Below are positions 41,170 through 52,100 of a DNA stretch of 64,000 nucleotides, piece by piece. The position numbers and the translations under genes are program-made. The DNA is taken from positions 124,001 through 188,000 of the forward strand of contig NZ_NNRL01000158.1 in assembly GCF_002252505.1 (NCBI RefSeq), given 5' to 3'. The notes beneath the pieces are model-generated. The model searched no databases. It saw only the letters and a list, made by a program, of their open reading frames with translations, and was not told where the DNA came from. The stretch comes from Brucella grignonensis (lineage in GTDB: Bacteria; Pseudomonadota; Alphaproteobacteria; Rhizobiales; Rhizobiaceae). Numbering within the stretch: position 1 is the first letter of the stretch; every line of letters starts with the position of its first letter.

Positions 41170-42885
41170 GTGGCAGTCGCGCTGAGCGAAACCCCGCATC
41201 TTTGGGGACTGGCTGTTGCACAGGCTTGGCGCAAGTTCAGCCGCCGTCTGCGCATGGGCCCGCTTTACCGCTGGCGTTTCACCGGCTTCACGCCGGAACG
41301 CATTCTGATTGCTCCACCCGATCTGCGCGTTGCGGACCCCCAACTCGCTCAGGAGTTTTATCACGGTCGCTTCGCGCTTGCCGGTCGCCTTGTCGAAACT
41401 GGCGGTCTCTCGCCTTTCGCCGTCGAGCCACCAACACCTGAGTGGGAAGCAGCACTTCACAGCTTCAGCTGGCTGCGTCACCTTAAAAGCGCCAATAGCG
41501 AACTTGCCACCGCCAATGCGCGTGCTTTGCTCGATGACTGGATGCGCCTTTATGGAAAACGCATCGGTGGACTAGCATGGTCCCCGGAAGTCACAGCGCA
41601 ACGCATCATCGCATGGCTGCAGCATTCCAATCTGATTTTGTCGGGCGCTGAACTTCCTGCCTATCGCAAATTCATGCGTTCACTCGCCATGCAGGTGCGC
41701 TATCTGCGTACAGTAGCCTCGGCTATGGATGACGGTGAGGAACGGCTTCGCGCCCGCATCGCGCTTGCCTTCGCGGCCCTTGCGCTCCCGGTTTCGCCGC
41801 CGACGGCGCGGGCTGCTCGCCGCAATCTCGAATATGAACTGAAGCGTCAGATCCTGCCTGATGGTGGCCACGTCTCACGCAATCCCGTCACTATTCTCGA
41901 ACTGCTCGCCGACCTGCTGCCACTGCGCCAAACCTATGCCAATGGCACGGAAGCACCACCCAAGGCGCTGATCGAAGCCGTCGAACGCATGTTGCCGGCA
42001 CTCCGCTTCTTCCGTCATCAGGACGGAAGCCTTGCGCTGTTCAACGGCGTCGGACCAACCATGTCGGAACGCATCATTTCAGTGCTGCGCCATGATGAAA
42101 CCGCAGGCTCGCCACTAACCCACGCGCCCTATTCCGGCTATGAACGCCTGTCGATGGGGGCTACTACGATCATCGCTGACACTGGGTTACCGCCGCCGGT
42201 CACCTCTTCGCGCGATGCCCATGCAGGCTGTCTCGCCTTTGAAATGTCCTCTGGACGTCAGCGTTATATCGTCAATTCCGGCATAGACCGTTTCGGCCCG
42301 CCGGAATTTCGTCCTTTAGGCCGTTCGACCGCAGCCCACTCTACCGCCACCATCAACGACACATCCTCGTGCCGTTTCAGCTTGAATTCAGGCCTTTCCA
42401 ACATGATCGGCACACCGATCATTGCCGGGCCGACCAAAGTACAGCGTGACCGTGTGGAAGACATGGGTCGGCAAGGGTTTGTCGCAAGCCATGACGGTTA
42501 CGTCCGGCTCTTCGGAATTTTCCACGAGCGTCGCGTGGTGCTGTCGCACAATGGCAGCGTCATTCAGGGTGCCGACCGTTTCTATCGTGGCGATGCCAAA
42601 GCTTTAAAAGCCAACGGGCGCGATAATATCGCCGTGCGTTTTCATATTCACCCGTCGGTCGATATCTCGTTTGATGAAAATGGTCTGATCATCCTGAGCG
42701 CACCCCATGATGACACATGGGCTTTCTCCTGCTTCGAAGTGACCCCGCAACTGGAAGACAGTATCTTCTTTGCCGGTTTCCGTGGTCCCGTAACATCGAA
42801 GCAAATTGTGCTGTCATTTCCGGCTTCCGACCTGCCGGAAGTGAACTGGCAATTCAGCCGCGTCGCTATCGGAAGCTACGCTTAA
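41170..42885 (+). CDS. Heparinase II/III-family protein
   Basis: This protein of about 571 residues has an N-terminal alpha-toroid region (about 60-290, with the ARRNLEYELKRQILPDGGHVSRNP motif) and a C-terminal beta-sandwich (about 330-570) of the heparinase II/III fold. Family members are polysaccharide lyases, but bacterial housekeeping versions without signal peptides are uncharacterised. The neighbourhood rsmB - this gene - purH is, from memory, conserved in Rhizobiales. I prefer the GTG at 41170, which has GGAG 9 nt upstream; an ATG at 41143 is possible. No clear signal peptide is seen. Confidence 0.85.
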   Translation: MAVALSETPHLWGLAVAQAWRKFSRRLRMGPLYRWRFTGFTPERILIAPPDLRVADPQLAQEFYHGRFALAGRLVETGGLSPFAVEPPTPEWEAALHSFSWLRHLKSANSELATANARALLDDWMRLYGKRIGGLAWSPEVTAQRIIAWLQHSNLILSGAELPAYRKFMRSLAMQVRYLRTVASAMDDGEERLRARIALAFAALALPVSPPTARAARRNLEYELKRQILPDGGHVSRNPVTILELLADLLPLRQTYANGTEAPPKALIEAVERMLPALRFFRHQDGSLALFNGVGPTMSERIISVLRHDETAGSPLTHAPYSGYERLSMGATTIIADTGLPPPVTSSRDAHAGCLAFEMSSGRQRYIVNSGIDRFGPPEFRPLGRSTAAHSTATINDTSSCRFSLNSGLSNMIGTPIIAGPTKVQRDRVEDMGRQGFVASHDGYVRLFGIFHERRVVLSHNGSVIQGADRFYRGDAKALKANGRDNIAVRFHIHPSVDISFDENGLIILSAPHDDTWAFSCFEVTPQLEDSIFFAGFRGPVTSKQIVLSFPASDLPEVNWQFSRVAIGSYA

Positions 42886-43005
42886 TTCACAAAGCCTCTG
42901 CCTTGCGGCGTTTTAAGGTATGATTCGCGTCTCGCCTGTGCTAACTCGCCATCGTCCCACCCTTCCTGAACGCAAAACGCTTCAGCAACGAAGAGACCGT
43001 TTCCT

Positions 43006-44622
43006 ATGGCTGTCAGCTCCAAGCATATTCCCGCTCCCGATCTTCATCGGGTGCGCCGCGCCCTCCTTTCCGTGTCCGACAAGACCGGCCTCATCGATTT
43101 TGCCAAGGCGCTTCATGCCCATGGCGTTGAAATCCTCTCGACTGGCGGCACCGCCAAGTCGATTGCCGCAGAAGGCATTCCTGTAAAGGACGTTTCAGAA
43201 GTCACCGGCTTCCCGGAAATCATGGACGGACGCGTGAAGACACTGCATCCATCGGTCCACGGCGGCCTGCTCGCCGTGCGCAACGATCCTGAACATGTTG
43301 CAGCCATGGAAGCACACGGCATTGGCGGTATCGATCTGGCTGTCATCAATCTCTACCCATTTGAAGAAGTCCGCTTCAAGGGCGGCGACTACGACACCAC
43401 TGTTGAAAATATCGACATTGGTGGCCCGGCCATGATCCGCGCTTCGGCAAAAAATCACGCCTATGTCGCAACCGTCGTTGATCCAGCGGATTATGCAGAC
43501 GTCGTAGCCGAACTAGAAAAGAACGAGGGTTCCCTCAAGCTTTCTTTCCGCAAAAAGCTCGCAGCCAAGGCCTTCTCGCGCACAGCAGCCTATGACGCAG
43601 CCATTTCCAACTGGTTTGCCGAAGCAATCAGTGAGGAAACCCCGACCTACCGTTCGGTTGCAGGCAAGCTGCATTCGGTCATGCGCTATGGTGAGAACCC
43701 GCATCAGACCGCTGGCTTCTATCTAACCGGCGAACAGCGTCCGGGCGTTGCGACCGCAACCCAGCTTCAGGGCAAGCAGCTTTCCTATAACAACATCAAC
43801 GATACCGATGCAGCTTTTGAGCTCGTCGCCGAATTTGATCCGGCCCGTACCGCAGCCGTTGCCATCATCAAGCACGCCAATCCTTGCGGCGTTGCAGAAG
43901 CAGCCACCATCAAGGAAGCTTATTTGAAGGCACTCGCCTGCGATCCGGTTTCGGCGTTCGGCGGTATTGTTGCGCTCAATAAAACGCTCGATGAAGAGGC
44001 TGCGGAAGAGATCGTGAAGATCTTCACCGAAGTCATCATCGCACCGGATGCTACCGAAGGCGCACAGGCCATCGTTGCTGCCAAGAAGAACCTGCGTCTC
44101 CTGGTAACGGGCGGTCTTCCTGACCCACGTGCGAAAGGTATCGCAGCCAAGACAGTTGCTGGCGGCCTGCTGGTTCAGTCCCGCGACAATGGCGTCGTTG
44201 ACGATCTCGATCTGAAAGTCGTGACCAAGCGGAGCCCAAGCGAAGCCGAACTCAACGACATGAAATTCGCCTTCCGCGTCGGCAAGCATGTGAAGTCAAA
44301 CGCCATTGTCTATGTCAAGGACGGTGCAACAGTCGGCATCGGTGCAGGCCAGATGAGCCGTGTGGATTCGGCCCGTATTGCTGCGCGTAAGGCAGAAGAC
44401 GCCGCAGAAGCCGCCGGTCTCGCGGAACCGCTGACCAAGGGCTGCGTTGTGGCTTCCGACGCATTCTTCCCGTTCGCTGACGGCCTGCTTTCTGCTGTTC
44501 AGGCAGGCGCCACGGCTGTCATCCAGCCGGGTGGTTCCATGCGCGATGACGAAGTGATCGCTGCTGCCGACGAACACGGTATTGCCATGGTGATGACCGG
44601 CATGCGCCACTTCCGTCACTGA
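43006..44622 (+). CDS. purH: Bifunctional IMP cyclohydrolase / AICAR formyltransferase
   Basis: This 538-residue enzyme catalyses the last two steps of purine synthesis to IMP. The N-terminal cyclohydrolase domain (about 1-200, [13 protein letters not shown] and [10 protein letters not shown]) and the C-terminal transformylase domain ([36 protein letters not shown]) are both complete. Length is as usual. It is followed by a REP-like repeat and a strong terminator. Confidence 0.97.
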   Translation: MAVSSKHIPAPDLHRVRRALLSVSDKTGLIDFAKALHAHGVEILSTGGTAKSIAAEGIPVKDVSEVTGFPEIMDGRVKTLHPSVHGGLLAVRNDPEHVAAMEAHGIGGIDLAVINLYPFEEVRFKGGDYDTTVENIDIGGPAMIRASAKNHAYVATVVDPADYADVVAELEKNEGSLKLSFRKKLAAKAFSRTAAYDAAISNWFAEAISEETPTYRSVAGKLHSVMRYGENPHQTAGFYLTGEQRPGVATATQLQGKQLSYNNINDTDAAFELVAEFDPARTAAVAIIKHANPCGVAEAATIKEAYLKALACDPVSAFGGIVALNKTLDEEAAEEIVKIFTEVIIAPDATEGAQAIVAAKKNLRLLVTGGLPDPRAKGIAAKTVAGGLLVQSRDNGVVDDLDLKVVTKRSPSEAELNDMKFAFRVGKHVKSNAIVYVKDGATVGIGAGQMSRVDSARIAARKAEDAAEAAGLAEPLTKGCVVASDAFFPFADGLLSAVQAGATAVIQPGGSMRDDEVIAAADEHGIAMVMTGMRHFRH

Positions 44623-44644
44623 ACTTTGCATTCATAAGCTGGCA

Positions 44645-44700
44645 TTTAGAGCGCATCCCGAAAAGTGTGAAACGGTTTTCGGACAAAGATGCGCGCTCTA
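44645..44700 (+). repeat. REP-like repeat, family A copy 3
   Basis: The element TTTAGAGCGCATCCCGAAAA, then GTGTGAAACGGTTTTCGG...GATGCGCGCTCTA, forms a long imperfect hairpin 23 nt after the purH stop codon. Confidence 0.85.
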
Positions 44701-44711
44701 GCTAACGAAAT

Positions 44712-44746
44712 GGGCTCCGGGGGCATCTTCCCGGGGCCCTTTTTTC
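44712..44746 (+). terminator. Terminator of purH
   Basis: The stem GGGCTCCGGG/CCCGGGGCCC, with one G-T pair and an 8-nt loop, is followed by seven T. Confidence 0.88.
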
Positions 44747-45080
44747 ATAGTGCCATCGTTGAGCCTCGAAAAATCCACGCCTCGCGGATTACAGCTGGAA
44801 TGATTGATGTTCGGAAATGAAAGCCACCTTATTCATTGCGACATATTTTCATCACTTTTACGTCACTCGCAAAAAAGTGAATTCATATTGCTTTCGTTTT
44901 ATATTCATATTATTTCGTATCATGCGTTTTGGAGAGCGTAACGAAAGTGCATGGGATGGCACGAAGCTATTGGGAATGCCTGAGGCGTCATCCTGTATTA
45001 AGTTGATTTGGAAAGCAGGCAGTTCGCACGATTTTGCGCTCTGCCGGTAACAAGCACCCGAATGGGAGGAGCAAAAGCAC
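44747..45080. other. Upstream region of glpK
   Basis: This AT-rich stretch has no credible gene. It should hold the glpK promoter; near its end is the GGGAGGAGC ribosome binding site. I did not find a clear catabolite or GlpR-type operator by eye. Confidence 0.45.
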
Positions 45081-46580
45081 ATGACTCAATTTATCGGTTC
45101 CATCGATCAGGGGACCACGAGTTCACGCTTCATTATATTTGACAAGCATGGCGATATTATCGCCATGGATCAGCGCGAACACGAGCAGATTTATCCAAAA
45201 GCGGGCTGGGTTGAACACAGCGCCAATGAAATCTGGCGCAACACGCAGCATGTCATCGCAGCAGCCTTGAAGAAAGCCAAGCTCAAGGCTTCCGATATCG
45301 CATCGGTCGGCATCACCAACCAGCGCGAAACCACACTGCTTTGGGACAAAAAAACAGGCACACCGCTTTATAATGCAATTGTCTGGATGGATACACGTAC
45401 CGACGAACTGGTCGACCATTTCGTGCAGGATGGCGGCGCGGATCGTCTGCGCAGCAAGACTGGCTTGCCTATCTCGACTTATTTTTCGGGCCTCAAGCTA
45501 CGCTGGATTCTGGATAATGTTCCGGGTGCACGCGAGAAGGCTGAAGCGGGCGACGCTCTGTTCGGCACTATTGATAGCTGGGTTGTCTGGAACCTGACAG
45601 GCGGCACCAATGGCGGCATCCATATTACCGATGTCACCAATGCCTCCCGGACGCAGCTTATGGATCTTGCGACCCTGAAATGGGACGAGGAAATTCTGCG
45701 TCTTTTCAATATTCCAGCTGCCTGTCTGCCAGAAATTCGCTCATCCAGCGAGGTCTATGGCGATATCTCCCTGCCGGCGCTTGAGGGCGTCAAGCTCGCA
45801 GGTATTCTGGGCGATCAGCAGGCAGCCCTTTTCGGTCAAGCCTGTCTTGAGCCGGGCGAAGCCAAGAACACCTATGGCACTGGCTGCTTCATGCTGATGA
45901 ATACCGGCGAAAAGCTGGTTCCATCGACCTACGGCCTGCTTACCACAGTTGCCTATCAGCTTGGCGATAAAAAGCCGATCTATGCGCTTGAAGGCTCGAT
46001 TGCCATCACCGGTGCTCTGGTGCAATGGCTGCGCGACAATCTCGGCATCATCAAAACCAGCGGCGACATTGAAACATTGGCTCGCACCGTCGAAGACAAT
46101 GGCGATGTCTATTTCGTTCCTGCCTTCTCTGGTCTTTACGCCCCCCACTGGGAAGATTCGGCACGTGGTGTTGTCGCCGGTCTGACACGTTTTGCCAATA
46201 AGGGTCACATCGCGCGTGCAGCACTCGAAGCAAGCGCCTATCAGGTGCGCGAAGTGCTGGAAGCAATGGTCAAGGATTCCGGTGTTGAAATCACCGAATT
46301 GCGCGCCGACGGTGGCATGACCATCAACGAGCTTCTCATGCAGTTCCAGTCCGACATCCTGGATGTACCGGTTGTACGTCCCAAGATCATCGAAACCACA
46401 GCTCTCGGTGCCGCCTATGCAGCGGGTCTTGCCGTTGGCTACTGGAAATCGACGAACGACATTATCGAAAACTGGCAAGTTGGTCAGCGCTGGCACCCCA
46501 AGATGACATCAAAGGAAAGAACCCGCCTGTTCGCCTCATGGGAAAAGGCTGTTCAGCGTTCCCTCAACTGGGTCGAATAA
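45081..46580 (+). CDS. glpK: Glycerol kinase
   Basis: This 499-residue FGGY-family kinase phosphorylates glycerol to sn-glycerol 3-phosphate. The N-terminus [16 protein letters not shown], the [28 protein letters not shown] region, [10 protein letters not shown] and [18 protein letters not shown] segment are typical of GlpK. It is followed by glpF 122 bp downstream. No glpR or glpD is present in the window. Confidence 0.96.
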   Translation: MTQFIGSIDQGTTSSRFIIFDKHGDIIAMDQREHEQIYPKAGWVEHSANEIWRNTQHVIAAALKKAKLKASDIASVGITNQRETTLLWDKKTGTPLYNAIVWMDTRTDELVDHFVQDGGADRLRSKTGLPISTYFSGLKLRWILDNVPGAREKAEAGDALFGTIDSWVVWNLTGGTNGGIHITDVTNASRTQLMDLATLKWDEEILRLFNIPAACLPEIRSSSEVYGDISLPALEGVKLAGILGDQQAALFGQACLEPGEAKNTYGTGCFMLMNTGEKLVPSTYGLLTTVAYQLGDKKPIYALEGSIAITGALVQWLRDNLGIIKTSGDIETLARTVEDNGDVYFVPAFSGLYAPHWEDSARGVVAGLTRFANKGHIARAALEASAYQVREVLEAMVKDSGVEITELRADGGMTINELLMQFQSDILDVPVVRPKIIETTALGAAYAAGLAVGYWKSTNDIIENWQVGQRWHPKMTSKERTRLFASWEKAVQRSLNWVE

Positions 46581-46591
46581 GGGTTTCAATC

Positions 46592-46610
46592 TGGCCCGAT
46601 CAACGGGCCA
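46592..46610 (+). repeat. Short intercistronic hairpin between glpK and glpF
   Basis: TGGCCCG/CGGGCCA form a perfect 7-bp stem with a 5-nt loop 12 nt after the glpK stop codon. There is no T run behind it, so it is more likely a processing or attenuating hairpin than a terminator. Confidence 0.5.
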
Positions 46611-46702
46611 TCGCTTGAAAATGGACAATAGTTTTGCACAGCCGGTGAGCACATCTGCCCACCGGACGGTTTTTCAGCGCCCAATTATCCTCGGAGCAAA
46701 AA

Positions 46703-47425
46703 ATGGGTCATGGTTTTATTGGAGAATTTCTCGGCACAATGGTGCTTATCCTACTGGGTGACGGCGTCGTCGCCAACGTGCTTCTGGCCAAATCCAAAGG
46801 TCAGAACTCAGGTTGGATCGTCATAACAGCGGGCTGGGGTTTTGCCGTTCTTTGTGGTGTCATAGTTGCGGTTTCAGCGGGTGCTTCAGGCCATCTCAAT
46901 CCGGCTGTGACCCTCGCCTTCTATGCAGCTGGCACATTTCCTGCTGCTGACGTCGCCCCCTATATTGCGGCGCAGATGCTTGGTGCATTCGCGGGCGCTG
47001 TTCTGGTTTATCTGACCTACTTGCCTCATTGGAAGCCAACCGAAGACAAAGATCTCAAGCTTGCCGTCTTCTGTACAGGCCCAGCAATCCGCAACATTCC
47101 GGCCAATTTCATCACGGAAATCATCGGCACTTTCGTGCTCGTATTCGTTGTCATCGCCATTGGTGCAAAGGCTGTTGGTACCGTCGGCGTTCTGGGCCCA
47201 CTGACGGTTGGTCTTCTCGTATGGGCGCTCGGTTTGTCACTCGGCGGACCGACCGGCTATGCAATCAATCCGGCACGCGACCTCGGACCACGCATTGCGC
47301 ATGCTCTGCTGCCCATTCCGGGTAAAGGCGGATCCGATTGGTCCTATGCATGGGTGCCGGTTGCAGCACCTGTGGTCGGCGGTCTTATCGCCATTGCCTG
47401 TGCCAAAGCCGCTGGCATGATGTAA
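46703..47425 (+). CDS. glpF: Glycerol facilitator (aquaglyceroporin)
   Basis: This 240-residue MIP-family channel has the two half-helix NPA motifs, HLNPAVT (66-68) and AINPARD (189-191). The aspartate directly after NPAR, and the insertion after TM3, mark aquaglyceroporins rather than water-only aquaporins. It follows glpK, so the pair imports and traps glycerol. Confidence 0.93.
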   Translation: MGHGFIGEFLGTMVLILLGDGVVANVLLAKSKGQNSGWIVITAGWGFAVLCGVIVAVSAGASGHLNPAVTLAFYAAGTFPAADVAPYIAAQMLGAFAGAVLVYLTYLPHWKPTEDKDLKLAVFCTGPAIRNIPANFITEIIGTFVLVFVVIAIGAKAVGTVGVLGPLTVGLLVWALGLSLGGPTGYAINPARDLGPRIAHALLPIPGKGGSDWSYAWVPVAAPVVGGLIAIACAKAAGMM

Positions 47426-47555
47426 ACATTATAACCAAGGCGGCTCAAGATGCTAACGCATCACGCCTTGATAAAGTTCAAGCGCCACTCGGGCTCAACC
47501 AAAGTCCAATGAGTTTCACTCAATGATCTTTGGTATTAGAGATTAAACATTAAAG

Positions 47556-47588
47556 ATGCGCCGATCTGATCCAATCAGATCGGCGCAT
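47556..47588 (+). terminator. Perfect 15-bp palindrome after glpF, likely terminator; REP family C copy
   Basis: ATGCGCCGATCTGAT (47556-47570) and ATCAGATCGGCGCAT (47574-47588) pair perfectly with a 3-nt loop; TTTCATTTG follows. The GCGCCGATCTGAT core is shared with the palindromes at 63204-63244 and 19210-19253, so this is a repeat element that may act as a terminator of glpF and of the convergent MFS gene. Confidence 0.7.
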
Positions 47589-47609
47589 TTCATTTGTGTA
47601 CCGCATTTT

Positions 47610-48986
47610 TTATCTATCAGCCGGATAAGGCGTTCTCGCAGCAAGCGCCAAACCGACGGCAAAAAACAGCACCAATACTGACATACCCAATGCCGCCGAA
47701 TGCGTGAACGCTGTCACGGTTGCCACCAGGAATGGACCAAGGAAGCTGGTTGCTCTGCCAGCCAACGCGTAGATACCAAAATATCGACCCGATTCTTCCG
47801 GCTTGATGCTGCGCGCAAACCAGGAGCGAGATGAGGCCTGCACCGGGCCAAAGGCTGCACCCATCATGATACCGTAAATCAGGAAAGCATGTTCCGCAGA
47901 CGTCGCAAACAAGCCTTGAGCCGGCGAATAGTCGAGCGCCACCATACCAAACAGCAGATAGTCCCGCCCCGTAGATACCATGCCTATGGAAGCGAAAAAC
48001 AGCAATACCAGCGAAATCATCACAATCGCTTTGGAGCCAAAGCGCGTATCCATGCGGCTTGCAACAAGGCAGCTGAAAATTGCCATGACATTGGTGATCA
48101 TGCCGAAAAGTCCAATTTCCGTGATCGACCAGTGAAACAACGATGCAGCATAGCCTGCACCCAAGGCGATGATGGCATTGACGCCATCCTGATAAATCAT
48201 TCGGGCGACCAGAAATCGTGCGACGCCTGGACGCTTGCGTATCTCGCCCAATGTTGCTCTCAACTCCGAGAGGCCTTTGCCAAGCGCCTGTCGCAAAGGC
48301 TTTCCACGCGCCTGATCAGGGGTGAACAAAAACATTGGCAGAACGAAAATCAAATACCAGATCGCGGCAATCGGCCCTGTGATGCGAGCATCTTCTCCTT
48401 GTACCGGGTCCAGCCCGAACAAGGGTTTCATGCCAATGATCGTTTTGCCGGTTTCAGGTGATGCCGCGAGACAAAAGACGACAAAGATCAGAACGATCAT
48501 ACCACCCAGATAACCAAGTCCCCAGGCGAGATTGGAAACTCTTCCTATATCTTCTCGCGGCACGAGACGCGGCATCATGGAATCGTTGAAAACGATGGAG
48601 AACTCGGCAGAGACCATCGCTATGCTGAAGGCAAGCAATACCCAGAACAGATTGGCTCCGGGCACCGCGAACCAAAGTGTCATCAGACTGAGGATCTTGA
48701 GAACTGCAAAAAAACCGATCCACGGCTTGCGCGCACCGGTCTGGTCGGCAATCGAACCCAGAACGGGCGATAGAATGGCGATTGCCAAGCCCGCCGCCGC
48801 AAAGCCATAGCCCCATGCAATCTGCCCGGCTTCTGGCGTTTCGGCCATACGGGAGATGAAGTAAGGCCCAAAAATAAAAGTTATGACAACCGTGAAAAAC
48901 GGCTGTGCCGCCCAATCGAAAAATATCCAGCCCCATACGCCGCGTCGGGAAGCATAGCCTCCCGCGCTCACAGATTGATCGCTCAC
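47610..48986 (-). CDS. MFS transporter, UMF1/Atg22-like
   Basis: This 458-residue membrane protein with about 12 hydrophobic segments resembles the UMF1/Atg22-type branch of MFS: WIFFDWAAQPFFTVVITFIFGPYF at the N-terminus and NDSMMPRLVPREDIGRVSNLAWGLGYLGG. Substrate is unknown. The GTG at 48986 has AAGGAG 6 nt upstream and begins at the conserved region; an upstream start would add 39 unrelated residues. Confidence 0.85.
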   Translation of the reverse strand: MSDQSVSAGGYASRRGVWGWIFFDWAAQPFFTVVITFIFGPYFISRMAETPEAGQIAWGYGFAAAGLAIAILSPVLGSIADQTGARKPWIGFFAVLKILSLMTLWFAVPGANLFWVLLAFSIAMVSAEFSIVFNDSMMPRLVPREDIGRVSNLAWGLGYLGGMIVLIFVVFCLAASPETGKTIIGMKPLFGLDPVQGEDARITGPIAAIWYLIFVLPMFLFTPDQARGKPLRQALGKGLSELRATLGEIRKRPGVARFLVARMIYQDGVNAIIALGAGYAASLFHWSITEIGLFGMITNVMAIFSCLVASRMDTRFGSKAIVMISLVLLFFASIGMVSTGRDYLLFGMVALDYSPAQGLFATSAEHAFLIYGIMMGAAFGPVQASSRSWFARSIKPEESGRYFGIYALAGRATSFLGPFLVATVTAFTHSAALGMSVLVLFFAVGLALAARTPYPADR

Positions 48987-49108
48987 GAATTGCTCCTTGC
49001 CCCCGATGCTTGAAGCTGCTCCCCGCAACAGCTGAACGTCTCTGCCCGAAGCTGCCTCTACATAATTAAGCTGGACCTTATACTGCGCTGTCACCACCCA
49101 CAATAAAC

Positions 49109-49134
49109 AAAAAAGGGCGACCGAAGCCGCCCTC
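49109..49134 (-). terminator. Terminator of gdhB
   Basis: GGGCG/CGCCC (49115-49132) with an 8-nt loop, followed on the minus strand by CCCTTTTTTGTTT, lies 22 nt after the gdhB stop codon. Confidence 0.8.
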
Positions 49135-49155
49135 TTAACTCAGAGTTGCTCTGCT

Positions 49156-52100
49156 TTACTGTGTTAAATCGGACATCAGGCCGGCTGCAACCGCCAGTCG
49201 CGAGACTGTCAGGTCACCACCTTCCGTCAGCGCCACCATACGGTTTTTCACCTGCTCGATACGCGCACCATCGGCTGCGAACCAGGCTGCTGCCGGGTCC
49301 TTGTCCTTGGCAAAACGCTTGAGCGCCGCAATGGTGATACCGCGCGCGGCCTGCGTGATCGTATCGCTTGCTCGCGACAGGGCAAGCCCGTCATAATAGT
49401 CCGTGACGGGGATGGAACGCGCGGCTTCCTCGATGCGACCAATGCGGAAGGCTTCCGAAACACCGAAATAGGTCTTGGCGGTTACCACCCGGTCGGCACC
49501 GGCCAGATGCGCGATCAACGCGATGTCCGGCATGATGCCTGCAAGCTGCAGATTGGCAAGACGCTGAGCCAGCTTTTCCGGTGCACCCTTTTCCACGAAA
49601 GCGGCCTTGTCGGCCTGAAGCGTGTTCTTCAGATATTCCGGCATCAGGCCGTCGAAACGCGGTTCCAGTTCGGCACGTGCCCTGGTGATCGTATCCACCA
49701 GTTCCGTCAGGTCGGCGCGTGTCGTATCGTTGCGCAGCACCCAAGCCGTCGTCGCCTGCAGCATTTCGCCGACAAGATGGTAGAACTGGTTCTGCACATC
49801 GCCCGGCACCTTGCTGTCGAGCGCATCGATGGCATCGTAGATAGTGTCGATATCGAAGCCATCACGCACCGCCACATAGGCACGCACGATATCGGCAGGC
49901 GACTTGCCCGTCGTATCGGCCAGACGGCTGATGAAGGTGATACCGCCACGGTTGATGACATCGTTTGCCAGTAAAGTAGCGACGATTTCACGGCGCAGAC
50001 GATGACCGGAGATTTCCTCGGCGTAAGTCTTGGTCATGCGCTTCGGGAAATAGCCGAACAGCAGCGACTGGAAGTAAGGCTCGTCTGGAAGCTGGCTTGC
50101 CACCAGATCATCCGACAGCGACAGCTTGGCATAAGCGAGCAGAACCGCCAGTTCCGGACGCGTCAGCGGCTGGCCTGCCTTCTGGCGTTCGGCCAGCAGC
50201 GCATCGGACGGCAGATACTCGACCTTGCGGTCAAGAAGCTTGCGGTTTTCCAGCTCCGCCATGAACCGTGCCTGATAGGGTAGCTCCGCCAGACCCTGCC
50301 TTTCGCTGAGCGAAAGCGCCAGCGGCTGCAGATAGTTGTTGCGCAGAACCAGTTCGGACACGTCGTCGGTCATGCTGACCAGAAGCTTGTTGCGTGCCGG
50401 GCGCTTGAGATTGCCCGAACGCATGGCAGCAGCCAGAGCGATCTTGATGTTGACCTCGACGTCCGAGCAGTTGACGCCTGCCGAATTGTCGATGGCATCG
50501 GTATTGCCACGACCGCCTGCCAGCGCATATTCGATACGCCCGCGCTGGGTCGCACCGAGATTGGCGCCTTCGCCGATCACCCGTGCACCGACTTCCGAGC
50601 CGGTGATGCGGATCGCATCATTGGCGCGGTCGCCAACCTGCGCGTCCGTTTCAGCGGACGAGCGGATATAGGTGCCGATACCGCCGAACCAGAGGAGATC
50701 GACCTTCGATTTCAGGATCGCGGTCATGATTTCCTGCGGCGTGCCGGAGGTCTTTCCAAGGCTGATAGCTGCAGCAGCTTCTGCCGACAGGGTAATCGTC
50801 TTCTGGCTGCGACTATAGATGCCGCCGCCAGCCGAAAGCTTGGAGCGGTCATAGTCCTGCCAGCTCGAACGCGGCAATTCGAACAGCCGCTTGCGTTCGG
50901 CAAAGCCGTCGGCTGGAACCGGGTTCGGATCGATGAAAATATCGCGATGGTCGAACGCAGCCACCAGCTTGATCTGTTCGGAAAGCAGCATGCCGTTGCC
51001 GAACACATCGCCCGACATATCGCCCACACCGGCAACCATGAAAGGCTCGGTCTGGATATCCATGTCAAATTCACGGAAATGCCGCTTCACGGCTTCCCAT
51101 GCGCCGCGCGCGGTAATGCCCATGCCCTTGTGGTCATAACCGGCGGAACCGCCGGATGCGAAGGCATCGTCCAGCCAGAAATCATGTGCCTGGCTGATGG
51201 CATTGGCCGTATCGGAGAAGGTGGCCGTGCCCTTGTCGGCAGCAACGACGAAATACGGATCGTCCTTGTCGTGACGAACAACCTCCGCAGGCGGCACGAC
51301 ATCATTGTCATGAATGTTATCGGTGACGGACAGAAGCGTCGAGATGAACACCTTGTAGGCATCGCGACCAGCTTCGAACACTGCATTGCGGTCGCCGCCG
51401 ACCGGCAGACGCTTCGGATAGAAGCCGCCCTTGGCGCCAACCGGCACGATCACCGCATTCTTGACCTGCTGTGCCTTCACGAGGCCCAGCACTTCGGTGC
51501 GATAATCCTGTGCGCGGTCCGACCAGCGCAGACCACCACGGGCGACAGCGCCGAAGCGCAGATGCACGCCTTCCACTTCCGGCCCATAGACGAAGATTTC
51601 GCGATAGGGGCGCGGGTCCGGCAGGCCTTCGACCAGACGCGGATTGAGCTTGAAGGCAAAGGTGACACGCGGCTTGCCGTCGGCATCCGGCTGGTAGGCA
51701 TTGGTGCGCAGCGTCGCTTCGATCAGATTGCGGAAACGGCGCAAAATCTGGTCGTCGTCGATGCTCGGCACGCCAAGCAATGCGGTCTCGATGGCATCGA
51801 CCAGCTTCTTTTCAGCTGCATCACGGCGCTTGGCCGATGGGTTGAAGCGCAGATCGAACAGCGAATAGAGGTCGCTGGCGATTTCCGGATAACGGTTCAG
51901 TGCGGCTGCGATAAAGCCCTGCGAATAGGCGATGCCCGCCTGTTGCAGATAACGGCCATAGGAACGCAGGATCATAATCTGGCGTGCCGTCAGGCGTGCG
52001 GTCTGCACCAGCGCGTTGTAGCCGTCATTGTCAGCCAGACCGTCCCAGACATTGCGGAATACATCTTCCAGCATCTCGCCATCGTCGGAAAGATCGACCG

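Noticed and set aside
47556..47588. Attachment site for an integrated element
   Set aside because: No integrase or tRNA gene is nearby; the same palindrome is dispersed in the window as part of a REP-like family.
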